Of a stretch of 64,000 bases of DNA, positions 9,043-18,292 are shown piece by piece. The stretch is from Pseudoalteromonas luteoviolacea B = ATCC 29581 (GTDB taxonomy: Bacteria; Pseudomonadota; Gammaproteobacteria; Enterobacterales; Alteromonadaceae). Below the pieces are notes generated by a model that saw only the letters and a list, made by a program, of their open reading frames with translations, ran no database searches and was not told where the DNA came from. Numbering within the stretch: the stretch's first letter is position 1; each line of letters begins with the position of its first letter. The position numbers and the translations under genes are program-made. The stretch is from contig CAPN01000023.1 of assembly GCA_000333235.1 (NCBI GenBank), positions 62,001 through 126,000 on the forward strand, written 5' to 3'.

Positions 9043-9390
9043 TCACACACTAGGCATTTTTTTCATCGTGATCCCCCAAGAACCCCATGCCGCATTAAAA
9101 TTAGAGGCCCAACCTATTGCTGTACTACCGTTATATGTGCCAGTGTAAGTCGGAAGCTCGGTAACGCCATTGTCTGTTGGGCCTTTAGTTTGGAACATAA
9201 AACGACCTTGACCATCTTCCATCCACATAATGTCGACAACGATAGGACCGGTAGATTCAAAATTTGTCGTTTTTGTACCATAACCACCTGGATTCTCACC
9301 TGAAGTTGCTTCGTTTTTTCCAAAAACTAAGGTTGAATTTGTTGTAGTTCCGTTCTCTGTTAACGTCCAATTTGTATTTTCAAGCGACAT
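9043..9390 (-). CDS. Small protein of unknown function, predicted all-beta
   Basis: The start at 9390 has GGAGAAATAAC just before it; the frame continues upstream without a signal. The 115-aa product has no signal peptide or membrane segment. It is rich in Thr, Asn, Gly and Trp (WTLTENGTTTNSTLVFG, TGTYNGSTAIGW, AWGSWGITMKK), which suggests a small beta-barrel or sandwich such as a lectin-like or avidin-like fold. I do not recognise the family. The gene stands alone, tail-to-tail with the glutaredoxin gene region. Confidence 0.6.
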   Translation of the reverse strand: MSLENTNWTLTENGTTTNSTLVFGKNEATSGENPGGYGTKTTNFESTGPIVVDIMWMEDGQGRFMFQTKGPTDNGVTELPTYTGTYNGSTAIGWASNFNAAWGSWGITMKKMPSV

Positions 9391-9703
9391 GTTATTTCTC
9401 CAAATACGATTGCAATGACTGAGCAAAGCCATTGATGTTCTATGTGCTTTTCTCGTGTTTAAACTGACACTAGTTTTACCTCCACCTGAAAACTAATCGT
9501 ATTACAGCCTATTACGACAGCACTCATTGATAGAAAAAATGCAATTTTGGATGTTCGTCATTGAATGGAAAATGCACATAAAACCACTTACCTAGCCTTG
9601 TAAAAAAACAACTAATCGCAATGTTGATTGGCTGCGTATACTACACTTTAAAACAATGCCCTCTAAGGCTACTTTCCGTTCAAAAATTAAAGTAGGCAAG
9701 TAA

Positions 9704-10531
9704 ATGAAAAGAATAATGGAATTAATCACAATACTGCTAACGCTGAGTGCCTTTTCAAGCTCAGTTACCGCAAATGATAATAAAAGTGTCATGGTGCCTT
9801 TACCGTCTGTTGATGATTTTTCAAGAGGTGAAAACGGTTGGGCTGTCGGGCTTGGCGCAGGTATCGAATATGAATCCGCATATGAAGGTTCTGACGAGTT
9901 TGCTATCGAAGCCGATCCTGCTGGCGCCGTGCAATGGCGAAGCGGAGACAATGTATTTTATTGGGCGGGTGAGGCACTCGGTTGGCGTGGCCTGCGTGCA
10001 GACACTTGGTTGTTTGATGTTGCTGTAGGTTTCGATGAAGGGCGTGAAGAAGGCGACTCAAAAGATGGACACTTAAACGGTCTTGGTGAAGGCGAGGAAG
10101 GTACAGAGTTAATACTTCAAGTTCGCAAAGCGTTTGATGCAAACTGGCGTTATTGGGTCGACGGACGAATCGTCACCGGTGAAAACGGCAGCATTGGCCT
10201 TTTAGGCATTGGTCGTCGCTTTGGTGCTAAAAACGACGGCAGCGGGCACGAAGTTGCCCTCGCTATCGTCTACCATGACAGCGATTATGCTAACAAAGAT
10301 TTCGGGATCAATGCGGCTCAAGCCGCAGCTTCAGGTTTGCAAGAGACGACTTTAAGCGGTGGGATCCGTTCAATTGGGTTCAATTATAACTATCGTCATT
10401 TCCTTAACGAAGATTGGCAAATTTTCGGCGAAATGGTTTACGAACACTACAATAACGATATCAAAGAAAGTCCAATCGCACGCAACAATTACGAAGCGGA
10501 AGTAGGTATTGGCTTTATTTATATCTTCTAG
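9704..10531 (+). CDS. MipA/OmpV family outer-membrane protein
   Basis: A 275-aa protein with a signal peptide (residues 1-23). Next comes the MipA/OmpV opening GWAVGLGAGIEYESAYEG, and the C terminus is typical of a beta-barrel (EVGIGFIYIF). MipA family members are outer-membrane barrels linked in E. coli to murein synthesis scaffolding and in Vibrio to OmpV. An acidic loop around residues 108-128 (DEGREEGDSKDG) looks surface exposed. It is a single gene followed by a hairpin. Confidence 0.85.
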   Translation: MKRIMELITILLTLSAFSSSVTANDNKSVMVPLPSVDDFSRGENGWAVGLGAGIEYESAYEGSDEFAIEADPAGAVQWRSGDNVFYWAGEALGWRGLRADTWLFDVAVGFDEGREEGDSKDGHLNGLGEGEEGTELILQVRKAFDANWRYWVDGRIVTGENGSIGLLGIGRRFGAKNDGSGHEVALAIVYHDSDYANKDFGINAAQAAASGLQETTLSGGIRSIGFNYNYRHFLNEDWQIFGEMVYEHYNNDIKESPIARNNYEAEVGIGFIYIF

Positions 10532-10576
10532 ATCCTATGGGGTCAGGGGGTCAGACTCGATTGACTTTATTTTGTA

Positions 10577-10609
10577 GATAATAGCGAGCGATGGACGCTC
10601 GCTATTATC
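10577..10609. terminator. Perfect hairpin between convergent genes
   Basis: A 14-base perfect stem (GATAATAGCGAGCG and its complement) with a 5-base loop, between the MipA gene and the convergent HAAS-type gene. No clear T tract follows, but the position suits a bidirectional terminator. Just upstream, a GGGGTCAG-type sequence near 10540 resembles flanks left by REP-associated transposases. Confidence 0.6.
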
Positions 10610-10692
10610 CTAACTAGCACGATTTTTTAGACCTAAGAAGGTTTGGCAACGCTCATTTTCAACCTTCTCGTTACACTAAAACTAGCTTCAAT

Positions 10693-11634
10693 CTAGTTAG
10701 TGACTTGCTTGAATCGCTTTATATCCCTGAAAATAAAGTAAGCGTTTACCAACATCAAAATACCACTCACAACCTGTACATTGCGATTAATAAATGCCTC
10801 GTTCATAAAGAAGACAAGTGGTTCTTGTTTAGCCACAATCGCTTTATCAACCATCATCAAACCAAACAACACGACACAATAGAGTGAATTCAATGCCATG
10901 TTTATTGCTAGTTTACGCTTGTCCCACGTCGGCTGTAGTGCTTGCCATAAACAAAACACAACGGAAGCGCTAAACAACACCGTGGCGGGTAATGCATAAG
11001 CTTTTACCTGCGGTGTAAAATCAATAAGCATCGCTGCATGCCCTGCTTCGCTCATCCACCAAGCAGGCTGTACAAGTGTAATTAGGAATACAGCTGTTGC
11101 AAAATCAGTTGCAATATCAATACCTTTAATATGCTGCCATGATGCAGTGATTTTTGGTAGTTGTCCAATACGCCAAGCTGATTTTTCTAGCCAAGATAAC
11201 GTTGGTGACTCACAAGATAGGGCATAAAAAATTAACGTTACTATCCCAAACACATACACTGCAGTCGACATAAAGCTCATGACTAGTTTTATCACAAAAC
11301 TAATCGGATTAAAGTGCTCTACACTGACCAGCGCAAGGCCAAATTTAATCGTGTGAATGGTAAATAACACCAATAACACTGATTTTACAACGCTCCAAAA
11401 TATCGGCATAAATTCACCGCTAACCAGTGCTTTGGGTGGGGCATATTGAGCTGCCACTTTACGTGGATCGCCCCAACGCTCGAGTACATCAGAGATCTGT
11501 TTATCATCTGCAGGGTTCGACAATTCGTCGATTTCATCTAATAATGCCGCTTTTAGTTCTCGGCCTATTTCATCGCGATGCTGCTCTGGTAAGTGTGTTT
11601 TTACTGCGTATACATAACGTTCAATTAGTTCCAT
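10693..11634 (-). CDS. HAAS-domain polytopic membrane protein, partner of PadR
   Basis: The start is set at ATG 11634, preceded by GGGAGAATCATC and overlapping the padR stop by 10 bases. The 313-aa product begins with a helical domain of about 75 residues (HLPEQHRDEIGRELKAALLD, then ERWGDPRKVAAQYAP) typical of HAAS signalling domains. About seven hydrophobic segments follow. HAAS proteins are usually encoded next to a PadR regulator, as here, and are thought to link membrane state to that regulator. The specific signal is unknown. Confidence 0.8.
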   Translation of the reverse strand: MELIERYVYAVKTHLPEQHRDEIGRELKAALLDEIDELSNPADDKQISDVLERWGDPRKVAAQYAPPKALVSGEFMPIFWSVVKSVLLVLFTIHTIKFGLALVSVEHFNPISFVIKLVMSFMSTAVYVFGIVTLIFYALSCESPTLSWLEKSAWRIGQLPKITASWQHIKGIDIATDFATAVFLITLVQPAWWMSEAGHAAMLIDFTPQVKAYALPATVLFSASVVFCLWQALQPTWDKRKLAINMALNSLYCVVLFGLMMVDKAIVAKQEPLVFFMNEAFINRNVQVVSGILMLVNAYFIFRDIKRFKQVTN

Positions 11635-11966
11635 GATGATTCTCCCAGTATAGTACCCATTGCTTTGTTTAACTCGTGCCACTCCGAGGTAAGCTGAGCC
11701 AATAATTCTTTACCTAGTTCCGATAACTGGTAGTAGCGACGCTCACGGCCATCAGCCTGTTGCCAGTCACTTTCTAACAACCCCTGCTCTGCTAAGCGAC
11801 GTATTAACGGGTACAATGTACCCTCGTCGATGTCGAGCCCCATATCAGCTAGCTTTTTCCGTAACGAGTAGCCGTAATGCGCTTCTTTAAGTGATGACAA
11901 CACAGCAAGTACTAAAGCCCCTCGCCTAAGCTCGCCGCGCATTTTCTCGATTCGTTTGTCTGTCAT
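11625..11966 (-). CDS. PadR family transcriptional regulator
   Basis: A 113-aa winged-helix protein. The PadR signature is clear: LRRGALVLAVLSSLKEAHYG, then IDEGTLYPLIRRLAEQGLL and the wing GRERRYYQLSELG. It lies first in a two-gene operon with the HAAS membrane protein and probably represses its own promoter. Between 11990 and 12050 the upstream region has inverted stretches around CACACAGTGTG that could be its operator; this is an inference. Confidence 0.88.
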   Translation of the reverse strand: MTDKRIEKMRGELRRGALVLAVLSSLKEAHYGYSLRKKLADMGLDIDEGTLYPLIRRLAEQGLLESDWQQADGRERRYYQLSELGKELLAQLTSEWHELNKAMGTILGESSWN

Positions 11967-12169
11967 ACGTTTTCAATGCCTTCTATTTACTATGTAACAC
12001 ATACTATTCATCACACAGTGTGTATTGCACAGTATAGATATGTTTAAATTTCAGTCAAGGATAGAATCGTTTTTTTGCTTTTTGGTTGTTGGAATTATTT
12101 TGTTACGTTTATGAATTTGATATCGGTACAGATGACGCTTTAAGCTTTCGCTATTACTACCATCAGTCT

Positions 12170-13939
12170 ATGAAGATGAAGCACGAACAAAGCCTGCAAA
12201 ACCAAGGGATGAGTTCACTCTTATCCATTATAAAAAAAACCAAACCAAGTACTGGCCTCATATTGCTTTGCGTAAGTTTAGTCATTGCGCAAACAGGCTT
12301 TTCACTTCTCGTTCCATTGCAAACGAAAAATTTACTTGATGGCATTTCCGAAACCCAACAATATGAATTTAAAGCACTTCTATTACTTGGTTTAATATTA
12401 TTTGTGGCCTCTGCCATATCAGGAATACAACATTACTTATTAGGTAAATTAGGTAATGAACAAAAAAGGATTTTGCGAAACCAGTTATTTCGCCACCTAA
12501 TACACCTACCCATTCGATTTTACGACAAAACTTTAAGCGGAGAGCCCGCAAATCGCATTGTTAAAGACAGCGAAATCATTGAAGAGTTAATGTCTCGACA
12601 TTCCGCTTCTTTCCTCTCTGGCTTAGTGTCATTAGTTGGTTCTTTCATGATTTTGTGGTTTTTGGATTGGCGACTTACAGCGGTTTTGTTTGTCGCCGTT
12701 TCGCTTAGCTTTACCGTTATTTTTCCGTTTGCAAAAAAAATTACTGGACTATCAAAGTCCTTACAGGATCAAGAAGCTCATTTTATGGCCACGATCAGTG
12801 AATGGTTTAGCCAGATCCGCTTGATCCGCAGTACCAACGCCGAGAAAAAAGTCTCGAGTTTGTCTGCCAACCAAGTAGATAGTCTCTTTGCCACGTCGAT
12901 GTCGGAAATGCGCTTGACATCATGGATGTCGCCTCTTATCAATCTAGCCATTATGGCATCGATTATCGCAGTATTAGGGTTTGGCGCTAATTTAGTCGCG
13001 ACTAATGCCATGACGATTGGTACATTTGTAGCGTTTATCATGTTTTTACTCAATATTGTTTTCCCTGTCATGCAATTGAGCTTCTTTTTCGCATCACTAA
13101 ATAAAGCCGCAGGCGCAGCCTTACGAATAGAAGAATTATTGCAAGAGCCTCAAGATAGACAAGGCAGACAACTACATCACCAAAGCGACACAACTATCGA
13201 ATTTAACGATGTCTTTTTCGGTTATGATCAAAGCAAACCGATTTTGAATGGGTTTAATTTAACAATAAAATCCAATAAAACAACGGCATTAGTTGCGACT
13301 TCGGGAAGCGGAAAGTCAACTATATTTAGCTTATTACTCGGATTCTACAGAGTAGATTCTGGTTCGCTGCGTATAGGCGGCACCGATTTGTCTGAGTTAG
13401 ACAAAGACCATTTCCTTGCAACAATGGGTTACGTATCCCAAGATACGCCCGTCTTATCGGGTACATTGCGTTCTAACTTGCAGCTTGGTTTACCAAATGA
13501 ACCAACAATACCTCAGTTTAATCATGCCCTTACACAAGCTGATTTACTCGATTATGTAACCAGTTTAGAAAAAGGATTAGACACCATCGTTGGCGAGCGT
13601 GGTATCACGCTTTCGGGCGGTCAGCGACAACGTTTAGCGCTTGCCCGCGCATTATTGAGAGCACCTAAAATACTATTACTCGATGAAGTGACGGCAAGTC
13701 TTGATGCACACAGCGAAAGTCGTATTCAAACTGCTCTCGACAACGCCGCCCAAGGCCGAACGACCATTGTCGCAGCGCACCGCCTAAGTACAGTGGTTAA
13801 CGCAGATGAAATCGTATTTATTGATAAAGGTAGAGTTATTGGAACCGGCACACACAATCACTTATTGCAAACATTACCGGCTTACCGAGCATTAGTCGAG
13901 AAACAAATGCACCAAGCAGCACAAAAGGCAGTACTTTAA
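12170..13939 (+). CDS. ABC exporter, fused permease and ATPase (multidrug/lipid type)
   Basis: A half-transporter of about 589 aa. Six membrane helices lie in the first 300 residues and the nucleotide-binding domain in the last 240. Motifs are Walker A ATSGSGKST, Q-loop GYVSQDTP, signature LSGGQRQRLALARAL, Walker B ILLLDEVTASLD and the switch histidine in AAHRLST. It would work as a homodimer like MsbA or BmrA. The start is uncertain because no clear ribosome site precedes ATG 12170 or the ATGs just downstream (12176, 12209), and the frame is open back to 12086. It is divergent from padR, so PadR might control it. The exported compound is unknown. Confidence 0.85.
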   Translation: MKMKHEQSLQNQGMSSLLSIIKKTKPSTGLILLCVSLVIAQTGFSLLVPLQTKNLLDGISETQQYEFKALLLLGLILFVASAISGIQHYLLGKLGNEQKRILRNQLFRHLIHLPIRFYDKTLSGEPANRIVKDSEIIEELMSRHSASFLSGLVSLVGSFMILWFLDWRLTAVLFVAVSLSFTVIFPFAKKITGLSKSLQDQEAHFMATISEWFSQIRLIRSTNAEKKVSSLSANQVDSLFATSMSEMRLTSWMSPLINLAIMASIIAVLGFGANLVATNAMTIGTFVAFIMFLLNIVFPVMQLSFFFASLNKAAGAALRIEELLQEPQDRQGRQLHHQSDTTIEFNDVFFGYDQSKPILNGFNLTIKSNKTTALVATSGSGKSTIFSLLLGFYRVDSGSLRIGGTDLSELDKDHFLATMGYVSQDTPVLSGTLRSNLQLGLPNEPTIPQFNHALTQADLLDYVTSLEKGLDTIVGERGITLSGGQRQRLALARALLRAPKILLLDEVTASLDAHSESRIQTALDNAAQGRTTIVAAHRLSTVVNADEIVFIDKGRVIGTGTHNHLLQTLPAYRALVEKQMHQAAQKAVL

Positions 13940-14061
13940 TCTCATTTTAATAGAACCAACTAGCACTTTAAGACTCTATAGTCTATAAATAATAATGCTA
14001 AAGAAGCAAGTAGGAGCTGCTTTTCAACCAAAAGGACTAAGTTACTTTTTGGAGCAAAAGA

Positions 14062-14166
14062 ATGCGATTGTTTCGTCTCTCTGGATCTGCAACCCAAGCT
14101 AATTTGCTTTGGGTTGCTCTTTTTACTGTATTCCTCTTAGCGAGTGCTCTACTTTTGCCTTCTTAG
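14062..14166 (+). CDS. Possible 34-aa single-span membrane peptide
   Basis: An ATG with GGAGC seven bases upstream opens a 34-codon frame. It encodes a basic start (MRLFRLSGS) and one hydrophobic segment (LLWVALFTVFLLASALLLP). A hairpin with a T tract lies inside the frame, so the stretch may instead be the terminator of the ABC exporter unit or a small RNA. Both readings are open. Confidence 0.3.
   Translation: MRLFRLSGSATQANLLWVALFTVFLLASALLLPS
14089..14124 (+). terminator. Rho-independent terminator after the ABC exporter
   Basis: Nine-base stem GCAACCCAA/TTGGGTTGC, extended by two GC pairs around a bulge, followed by TCTTTTT. It lies 150 bases after the exporter stop and overlaps the possible small membrane peptide. 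Confidence 0.65.
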
Positions 14167-14234
14167 GGTTATCATAAAATAACTTCATATGATTTCTTTC
14201 ACCTAATACCTCTTAATTGGCTTTAGAAACTTGC

Positions 14235-14500
14235 ACCCTATCTACTTGAAGATACGTTACTGCAACAAGAATTTACAGGCGTTGAGGCAAGGCATTGATT
14301 ACAGGTAATGTCTTTTAACCTTTTCAAAATCACTCACGCGGCATAAACGCCGGCAAAACTTACCCTGAAAGAGCACCACCGAATTACCACCAAGTTGTTA
14401 TGCCGATTTAAAAGGCGCTTAACTTCTTGCATTAACATGCCAGAATTGAAAACAAGGTGGAGCTCTGAAACAGGCATCTTCAAGTTGATTAGGTATAAAC
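14235..14500. repeat. MITE-like or decayed repeat element, GAAGATAC...GCATCTTC ends
   Basis: The left end (CTATCTACTTGAAGATAC) and right end (CATCTTCAAGTTGATTAGG) are inverted relative to each other. The interior has no coding potential. Its right third shares ATTGAAAAC-A-GGTG-AGCT-TGAAACA with a stretch near 25240, and GCATTGATTACAGGTAATG resembles a stretch near 25773, so related copies sit at 25.0-25.8 kb. Apart from the hairpin at 14089-14124, the 13940-14685 gap holds nothing else recognised. Confidence 0.5.
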
Positions 14501-14685
14501 GTTGGGAATAGAGATGTATTCAAGTTAGGTCAAAATTGGTGACGATAGCTTGGACATGTCTAAAATATTTCGCGCGGTAACTCAAAAGTTCATCGAAAAA
14601 TTTTGTATTCCCTTTATTCAACGGTATAGTTTCTTCCTCGAATTTAAAACACAATGATAAATATTTCATTGTACTAGGACAGACT

Positions 14686-15150
14686 ATGCAGTTAATCGCA
14701 TTGCAGCCAGAAGACCCCCGAGTTGTGGCGCTCTACGCGGAAATAGATCGGTTAATGAACTCACTCTACCCAATCGCGAGCGATCAGTCTTTATCATTGG
14801 AAGAACTGAAAAAACCAAATGTAAAAGCCATTGGCTTGGCGAATGAAGATGGTATCGTTGCGTGTGGTGCCATCGTTAAAAAATTCGATAAAACCTCACT
14901 TTATGGTGAGATTAAACGCTTGTACGTAAAGCCGAATTATCGTGGTAAAGGGTTTTCACGTCGTGTTATGCAAAATTTGTTGCATTATGCAGGCGAAGCG
15001 CAAATTCCAGTCATTCGTCTTGAAACCGGCGTTAAACAAACAGAATCTATTGCTCTATATGAAAGCTTGGGGTTTGTACGCTGTCCTTGTTTCGGTTTGT
15101 ATCGCGACAATCCCCTCAGTGTTTTTATGGAACTTAAACTCAGTAGCTAG
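14686..15150 (+). CDS. GNAT family N-acetyltransferase
   Basis: A 154-aa protein with the GNAT fold. Residues around 78-105 read IKRLYVKPNYRGKGFSRRVM, which holds the acetyl-CoA pyrophosphate loop (RGKGFS). Later the motif ALYESLGFVRCPCF closes the fold. It would transfer an acetyl group from acetyl-CoA to an unknown amine. It is transcribed alone, with repeat elements on both sides. Confidence 0.9.
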   Translation: MQLIALQPEDPRVVALYAEIDRLMNSLYPIASDQSLSLEELKKPNVKAIGLANEDGIVACGAIVKKFDKTSLYGEIKRLYVKPNYRGKGFSRRVMQNLLHYAGEAQIPVIRLETGVKQTESIALYESLGFVRCPCFGLYRDNPLSVFMELKLSS

Positions 15151-15175
15151 CTTCCATGCGTTAAGCCTGTAACTA

Positions 15176-15275
15176 TATTCCCAAGTTACCTCAAGATACT
15201 TGTTCAGCGTGATTTTCCCTTAAACTGAAAAAATCAGCAGCTCTGGATCCTGTATCTTGACGAGTCTTGGGTATA
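15176..15275. repeat. 100-bp element with 24-bp terminal inverted repeats
   Basis: The left end TATTCCCAAG...CAAGATAC (15176-15199) is the inverse of the right end GTATCTTG...CTTGGGTATA (15252-15275), matching at 19 of 24 positions. An inner hairpin (TGATTTT/AAAATCA type) lies between. No open frame is present. The ends resemble other TATACCC...GAAGATGC motifs in the window, so this is probably a miniature mobile or structural repeat. Confidence 0.6.
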
Positions 15276-15429
15276 AATACAGTCTAAACTGATGTGGATT
15301 TGACTGTCCTATTCGTCCTATTTTTTGAGCGCTTCGTTCATTTTTGTAAGCAAAGATGTTTTATTGCAGAAATTACCAACTAAGTTTGCTAAAGCGGCCC
15401 CATTAAAGGACCTTTAGAGTACATCTCCA

Positions 15430-16356
15430 ATGCAACAAGACATTTCATTTGTATCCAAAGGGATAACCCTATCAGGCACCCTCACCATCCCAACAAATCA
15501 ACAACTTCCACCTTGTGTAGTGATGGTTCATGGCAGTGGTCCACAAGATAGAGATGGCAATATTGGTGGCTTCACGGTACAAATATTTAAATTCCTTGCA
15601 GATGCATTAGCTTTGCAAGGGATCGCTTCCTTGAGACATGACAAACGAGGATGTGGGAAGAGCCAAGGCAATTTTTCTATCGTGGGGTTAAGTGAAATGG
15701 TCGACGATGCCACAGCTGCAGTAACGTTTTTAACCTCGCAACCAGATGTCGTCAATCCAAAGCGAATTTATGTTTTAGGACACAGCGAAGGTGCGGTTTT
15801 AGTTCCTGAAATCGGTCAATCTTGTCCAAACATTGCCGGGTTAATTATGCTGTGTGCAAGCTTACGCAGCTTTGAAGAAGATGGGATTAAAAACGCCGAA
15901 GTGTTAAATCGCGATCTGGATAAAATGACCGGTTTAAAAGGTAAATTAGCACGCTTTTTTTTCTACACAACCGATCCCGCCAAAACCATGTCGTCTTTGC
16001 GTAAAAAAGTCGAAACCACCAGAGCACAACGGATCTGGACTTCATATACACGCGTAAGCACGAAGTTCTATCGCGAGTTATTTAACTACAATATCCATAA
16101 ATGGCTATCTCAAACCACACGCCCAATCTTGGCTATAGGTGGAAGTAAAGACTTTCAATGTCATCCGGACGATACTTTACGTATTCAGAATGTGACTTCT
16201 GCACCTGTAAAAACGCACATTATCCAAGATATGGACCATATGTTGCGTCGCCAAGTGGGTGAAACAACACTTGCCAGTTACAAAATGTCAGGTTTAGAAC
16301 CAATTCTGCCGCAGATTCATGAATTAATTATTGGGTATATTCTTAAGAAACACTAG
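15430..16356 (+). CDS. Alpha/beta hydrolase
   Basis: A 308-aa protein without signal peptide. It has the oxyanion-hole region VMVHGSGPQDRDG (residues 31-43), RHDKRGCGKS (69-78) and the nucleophile elbow GHSEG with Ser 119. A later aspartate lies in GGSKDFQC and the histidine in MDHM, completing the triad. The HGSGPQDRDG loop is typical of the acyl-hydrolase/peptidase group near the dienelactone hydrolases. The substrate is not known. It converges on the deacetylase-family gene with an 18-bp gap. Confidence 0.85.
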   Translation: MQQDISFVSKGITLSGTLTIPTNQQLPPCVVMVHGSGPQDRDGNIGGFTVQIFKFLADALALQGIASLRHDKRGCGKSQGNFSIVGLSEMVDDATAAVTFLTSQPDVVNPKRIYVLGHSEGAVLVPEIGQSCPNIAGLIMLCASLRSFEEDGIKNAEVLNRDLDKMTGLKGKLARFFFYTTDPAKTMSSLRKKVETTRAQRIWTSYTRVSTKFYRELFNYNIHKWLSQTTRPILAIGGSKDFQCHPDDTLRIQNVTSAPVKTHIIQDMDHMLRRQVGETTLASYKMSGLEPILPQIHELIIGYILKKH

Positions 16357-16374
16357 GTGAACTGATTTAATACA

Positions 16375-17298
16375 TTAAAGGCGAGCGGCTTGTGAAACCA
16401 CTATCGCGTGCCGCTTAGCCAAACGCAAGTGATCGCTGTCGTAGCCTCCTCCAATCACCGTTGCAACCGGGACCCCATATTGTTGACACGTTTTTAATAC
16501 TAGTGCATCGCGTTTCTCAATTCCTTGCCATGTAATGTCAAGCTTTCCAAGACCATCATGTTCCCATACATCTACTCCCGCGTCATACAGTACAATATCA
16601 GGGTTTACGTCCTGCAAGAGCCCTTCCAGTGTTTCGTGAACGATAGCCAAATACTCAGCATCTTGAATGTGGTTTGGTAAACCGATGTCTAAATCACTTG
16701 ATACCTTTCGAAATGGAAAGTTTTTCTCACAATGAATTGAGCAAGTAAAAATATAGGGATTATGTTGGCACATCGCCGCAGTGCCATCCCCTTGATGTAC
16801 ATCCAAATCAAAAATTAAGACGTTGTGAACTTTACCTGCATTAATCAATTCATGCGCGGTAAACGCCAAATCATTTACCATACAAAACCCGGAACCGAAA
16901 TCATAATGGGCATGATGCGTGCCACCTGCCAAATGACAAGCAATACCATGATTAAGCGCCAATTCTGCCGTTTTTAAAGTACCTAGTGGCGCCGTAAACG
17001 TTCTAGCCATCAGAGGCACTGACCAAGGTAAACCAATGCGCCTCATTGCTTTATCGTCTAACCTGTCATGCCAAAGATCCCAAAGGTAATTCTCACAGTG
17101 GACTGTTTCTAGACGACTTGGTGCGCCTAACTCAGGTTGATAAAGATTATTACCCACTAAACCCATTTTTTTCACCTCTGCGTACAAATTAGCGAATTTA
17201 CTCATTACAAAGCGGTGATTTGGGTCAAAACTAAACGAATAATTGGAATGATAAACAAGGGGTAATGTGGGGTTGTAAGCACCATGAGCAATAAACAT
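16375..17298 (-). CDS. Histone deacetylase/AcuC-like family protein
   Basis: A 307-aa cytoplasmic protein of the arginase-deacetylase fold. It contains AGGTHHAHYDFGSGFCMVND, with the tandem active-site histidines, and IFDLDVHQGDGTA, with the zinc-binding Asp and His. The second zinc aspartate is likely in YDAGVDVWEHDGLG. Bacterial members remove acyl groups from small amides, polyamines or acetylated proteins such as acetyl-CoA synthetase. The opening LPLVYHSNYSFSFDPNHRF fits the normal N terminus, so the start is probably close to correct. Confidence 0.9.
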   Translation of the reverse strand: MFIAHGAYNPTLPLVYHSNYSFSFDPNHRFVMSKFANLYAEVKKMGLVGNNLYQPELGAPSRLETVHCENYLWDLWHDRLDDKAMRRIGLPWSVPLMARTFTAPLGTLKTAELALNHGIACHLAGGTHHAHYDFGSGFCMVNDLAFTAHELINAGKVHNVLIFDLDVHQGDGTAAMCQHNPYIFTCSIHCEKNFPFRKVSSDLDIGLPNHIQDAEYLAIVHETLEGLLQDVNPDIVLYDAGVDVWEHDGLGKLDITWQGIEKRDALVLKTCQQYGVPVATVIGGGYDSDHLRLAKRHAIVVSQAARL

Positions 17299-17592
17299 TG
17301 TGTCGCGTGATCAGCTATTGTGTAATGCATATATGGCAATGTAACTGATTAATGAAAGTCATTAAAGTGGTTTCACACGAAAATAGCACTCAACACTCAA
17401 AGGGAGAAAATCGTAACAATGATCAGTGAGTTAACCACTGATTAGGTACAACCTTTTACCAAGACACCTATGAGACACGGAGATAGAGTGACTATCCCTT
17501 AAAACTAAGATTAATCACTGCTACAGTGTAAAAAAATATGGCACTATTCTTCATTAATGTCCTGTTATGAATACATCAACACTGAGAATAAA

Positions 17593-18207
17593 ATGGAACT
17601 GAATTTTTCGGATTTTTCACCGACGCAAATCTATCACTTAATGACCCAAACGATCATCCCTCGTCCCATAGCTTGGATCCTTACAGATTCTGGTAGTGAG
17701 AATTATAATTTAGCGCCATTTTCATATTTTTCAGCTGTATCTAGCGCACCGCCATTATTGATGTTTTCGGCTGGAAAAAAACCAACGGGTGAGATAAAAG
17801 ATACAGTTAAAAATATCGTAAACACAAAACAATGTGTCGTGCATATTGCCAGTGCGAACGACGCGAGTTTAGTTACCCAAACTGCGGCAACGTTGGCTCA
17901 TGGTGAATCTGAAGTCAGCCTCAATCAAATTAAACTAACGGAGTTTTCAGGCTTTTCCCTTCCTCGTGTTGAACACTGTAAGGTAGCCTATGGTTGCGAA
18001 CTATATGAAATAAAAGAGCTAGGTGATACGCCACAAACCTTAGTCTTTGTTAAAATTACGACACTATTTTTAGACGAACGTGTCATCGAGCTTGATGCGA
18101 AAGGCAGAATTAAAGTGCATGCAGATAAAATTGATCCACTTGCTCGCCTTGGTGCGGGGGATTACGCAGCGATCACGGAGCCATTTGCACTAAAAAGGCC
18201 CGATTAA
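17593..18207 (+). CDS. Flavin reductase domain protein (FMN-binding split barrel)
   Basis: The start at 17593 is preferred, with TGAGAATAAA upstream, over an ATG at 17557. The 204-aa product holds IIPRPIAWILT and YNLAPFSYFSAVSSAPPLLMFS, characteristic of the flavin-reductase-like family that binds FMN. It ends with DPLARLGAGDYA, common in this subgroup. It probably binds flavin in the cytoplasm, and may reduce it with NAD(P)H or act as a flavoprotein with an unknown substrate. Single gene. Confidence 0.85.
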   Translation: MELNFSDFSPTQIYHLMTQTIIPRPIAWILTDSGSENYNLAPFSYFSAVSSAPPLLMFSAGKKPTGEIKDTVKNIVNTKQCVVHIASANDASLVTQTAATLAHGESEVSLNQIKLTEFSGFSLPRVEHCKVAYGCELYEIKELGDTPQTLVFVKITTLFLDERVIELDAKGRIKVHADKIDPLARLGAGDYAAITEPFALKRPD

Positions 18208-18231
18208 TCTCAATTTAGGTTAATAAAATGA

Positions 18232-18267
18232 GAAACCTTCAAGCTTGGCTCGAAGGTTTCGAAAAAA
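18232..18267 (-). terminator. Terminator hairpin of the choice-of-anchor lipoprotein gene
   Basis: Nine-base stem GAAACCTTC/GAAGGTTTC with an 11-base loop, between two convergent genes. On the minus strand a T-rich stretch follows. Confidence 0.6.
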
Positions 18268-18292
18268 ATTATTGAATACACTGGGTCTAAAA

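Noticed and set aside
10530-10560. GGGGTCAG-type sequence like that near REP-associated transposases (a similar one at 52424)
   Set aside because: Only short fragments are present, with no transposase or REP hairpin that could be shown.
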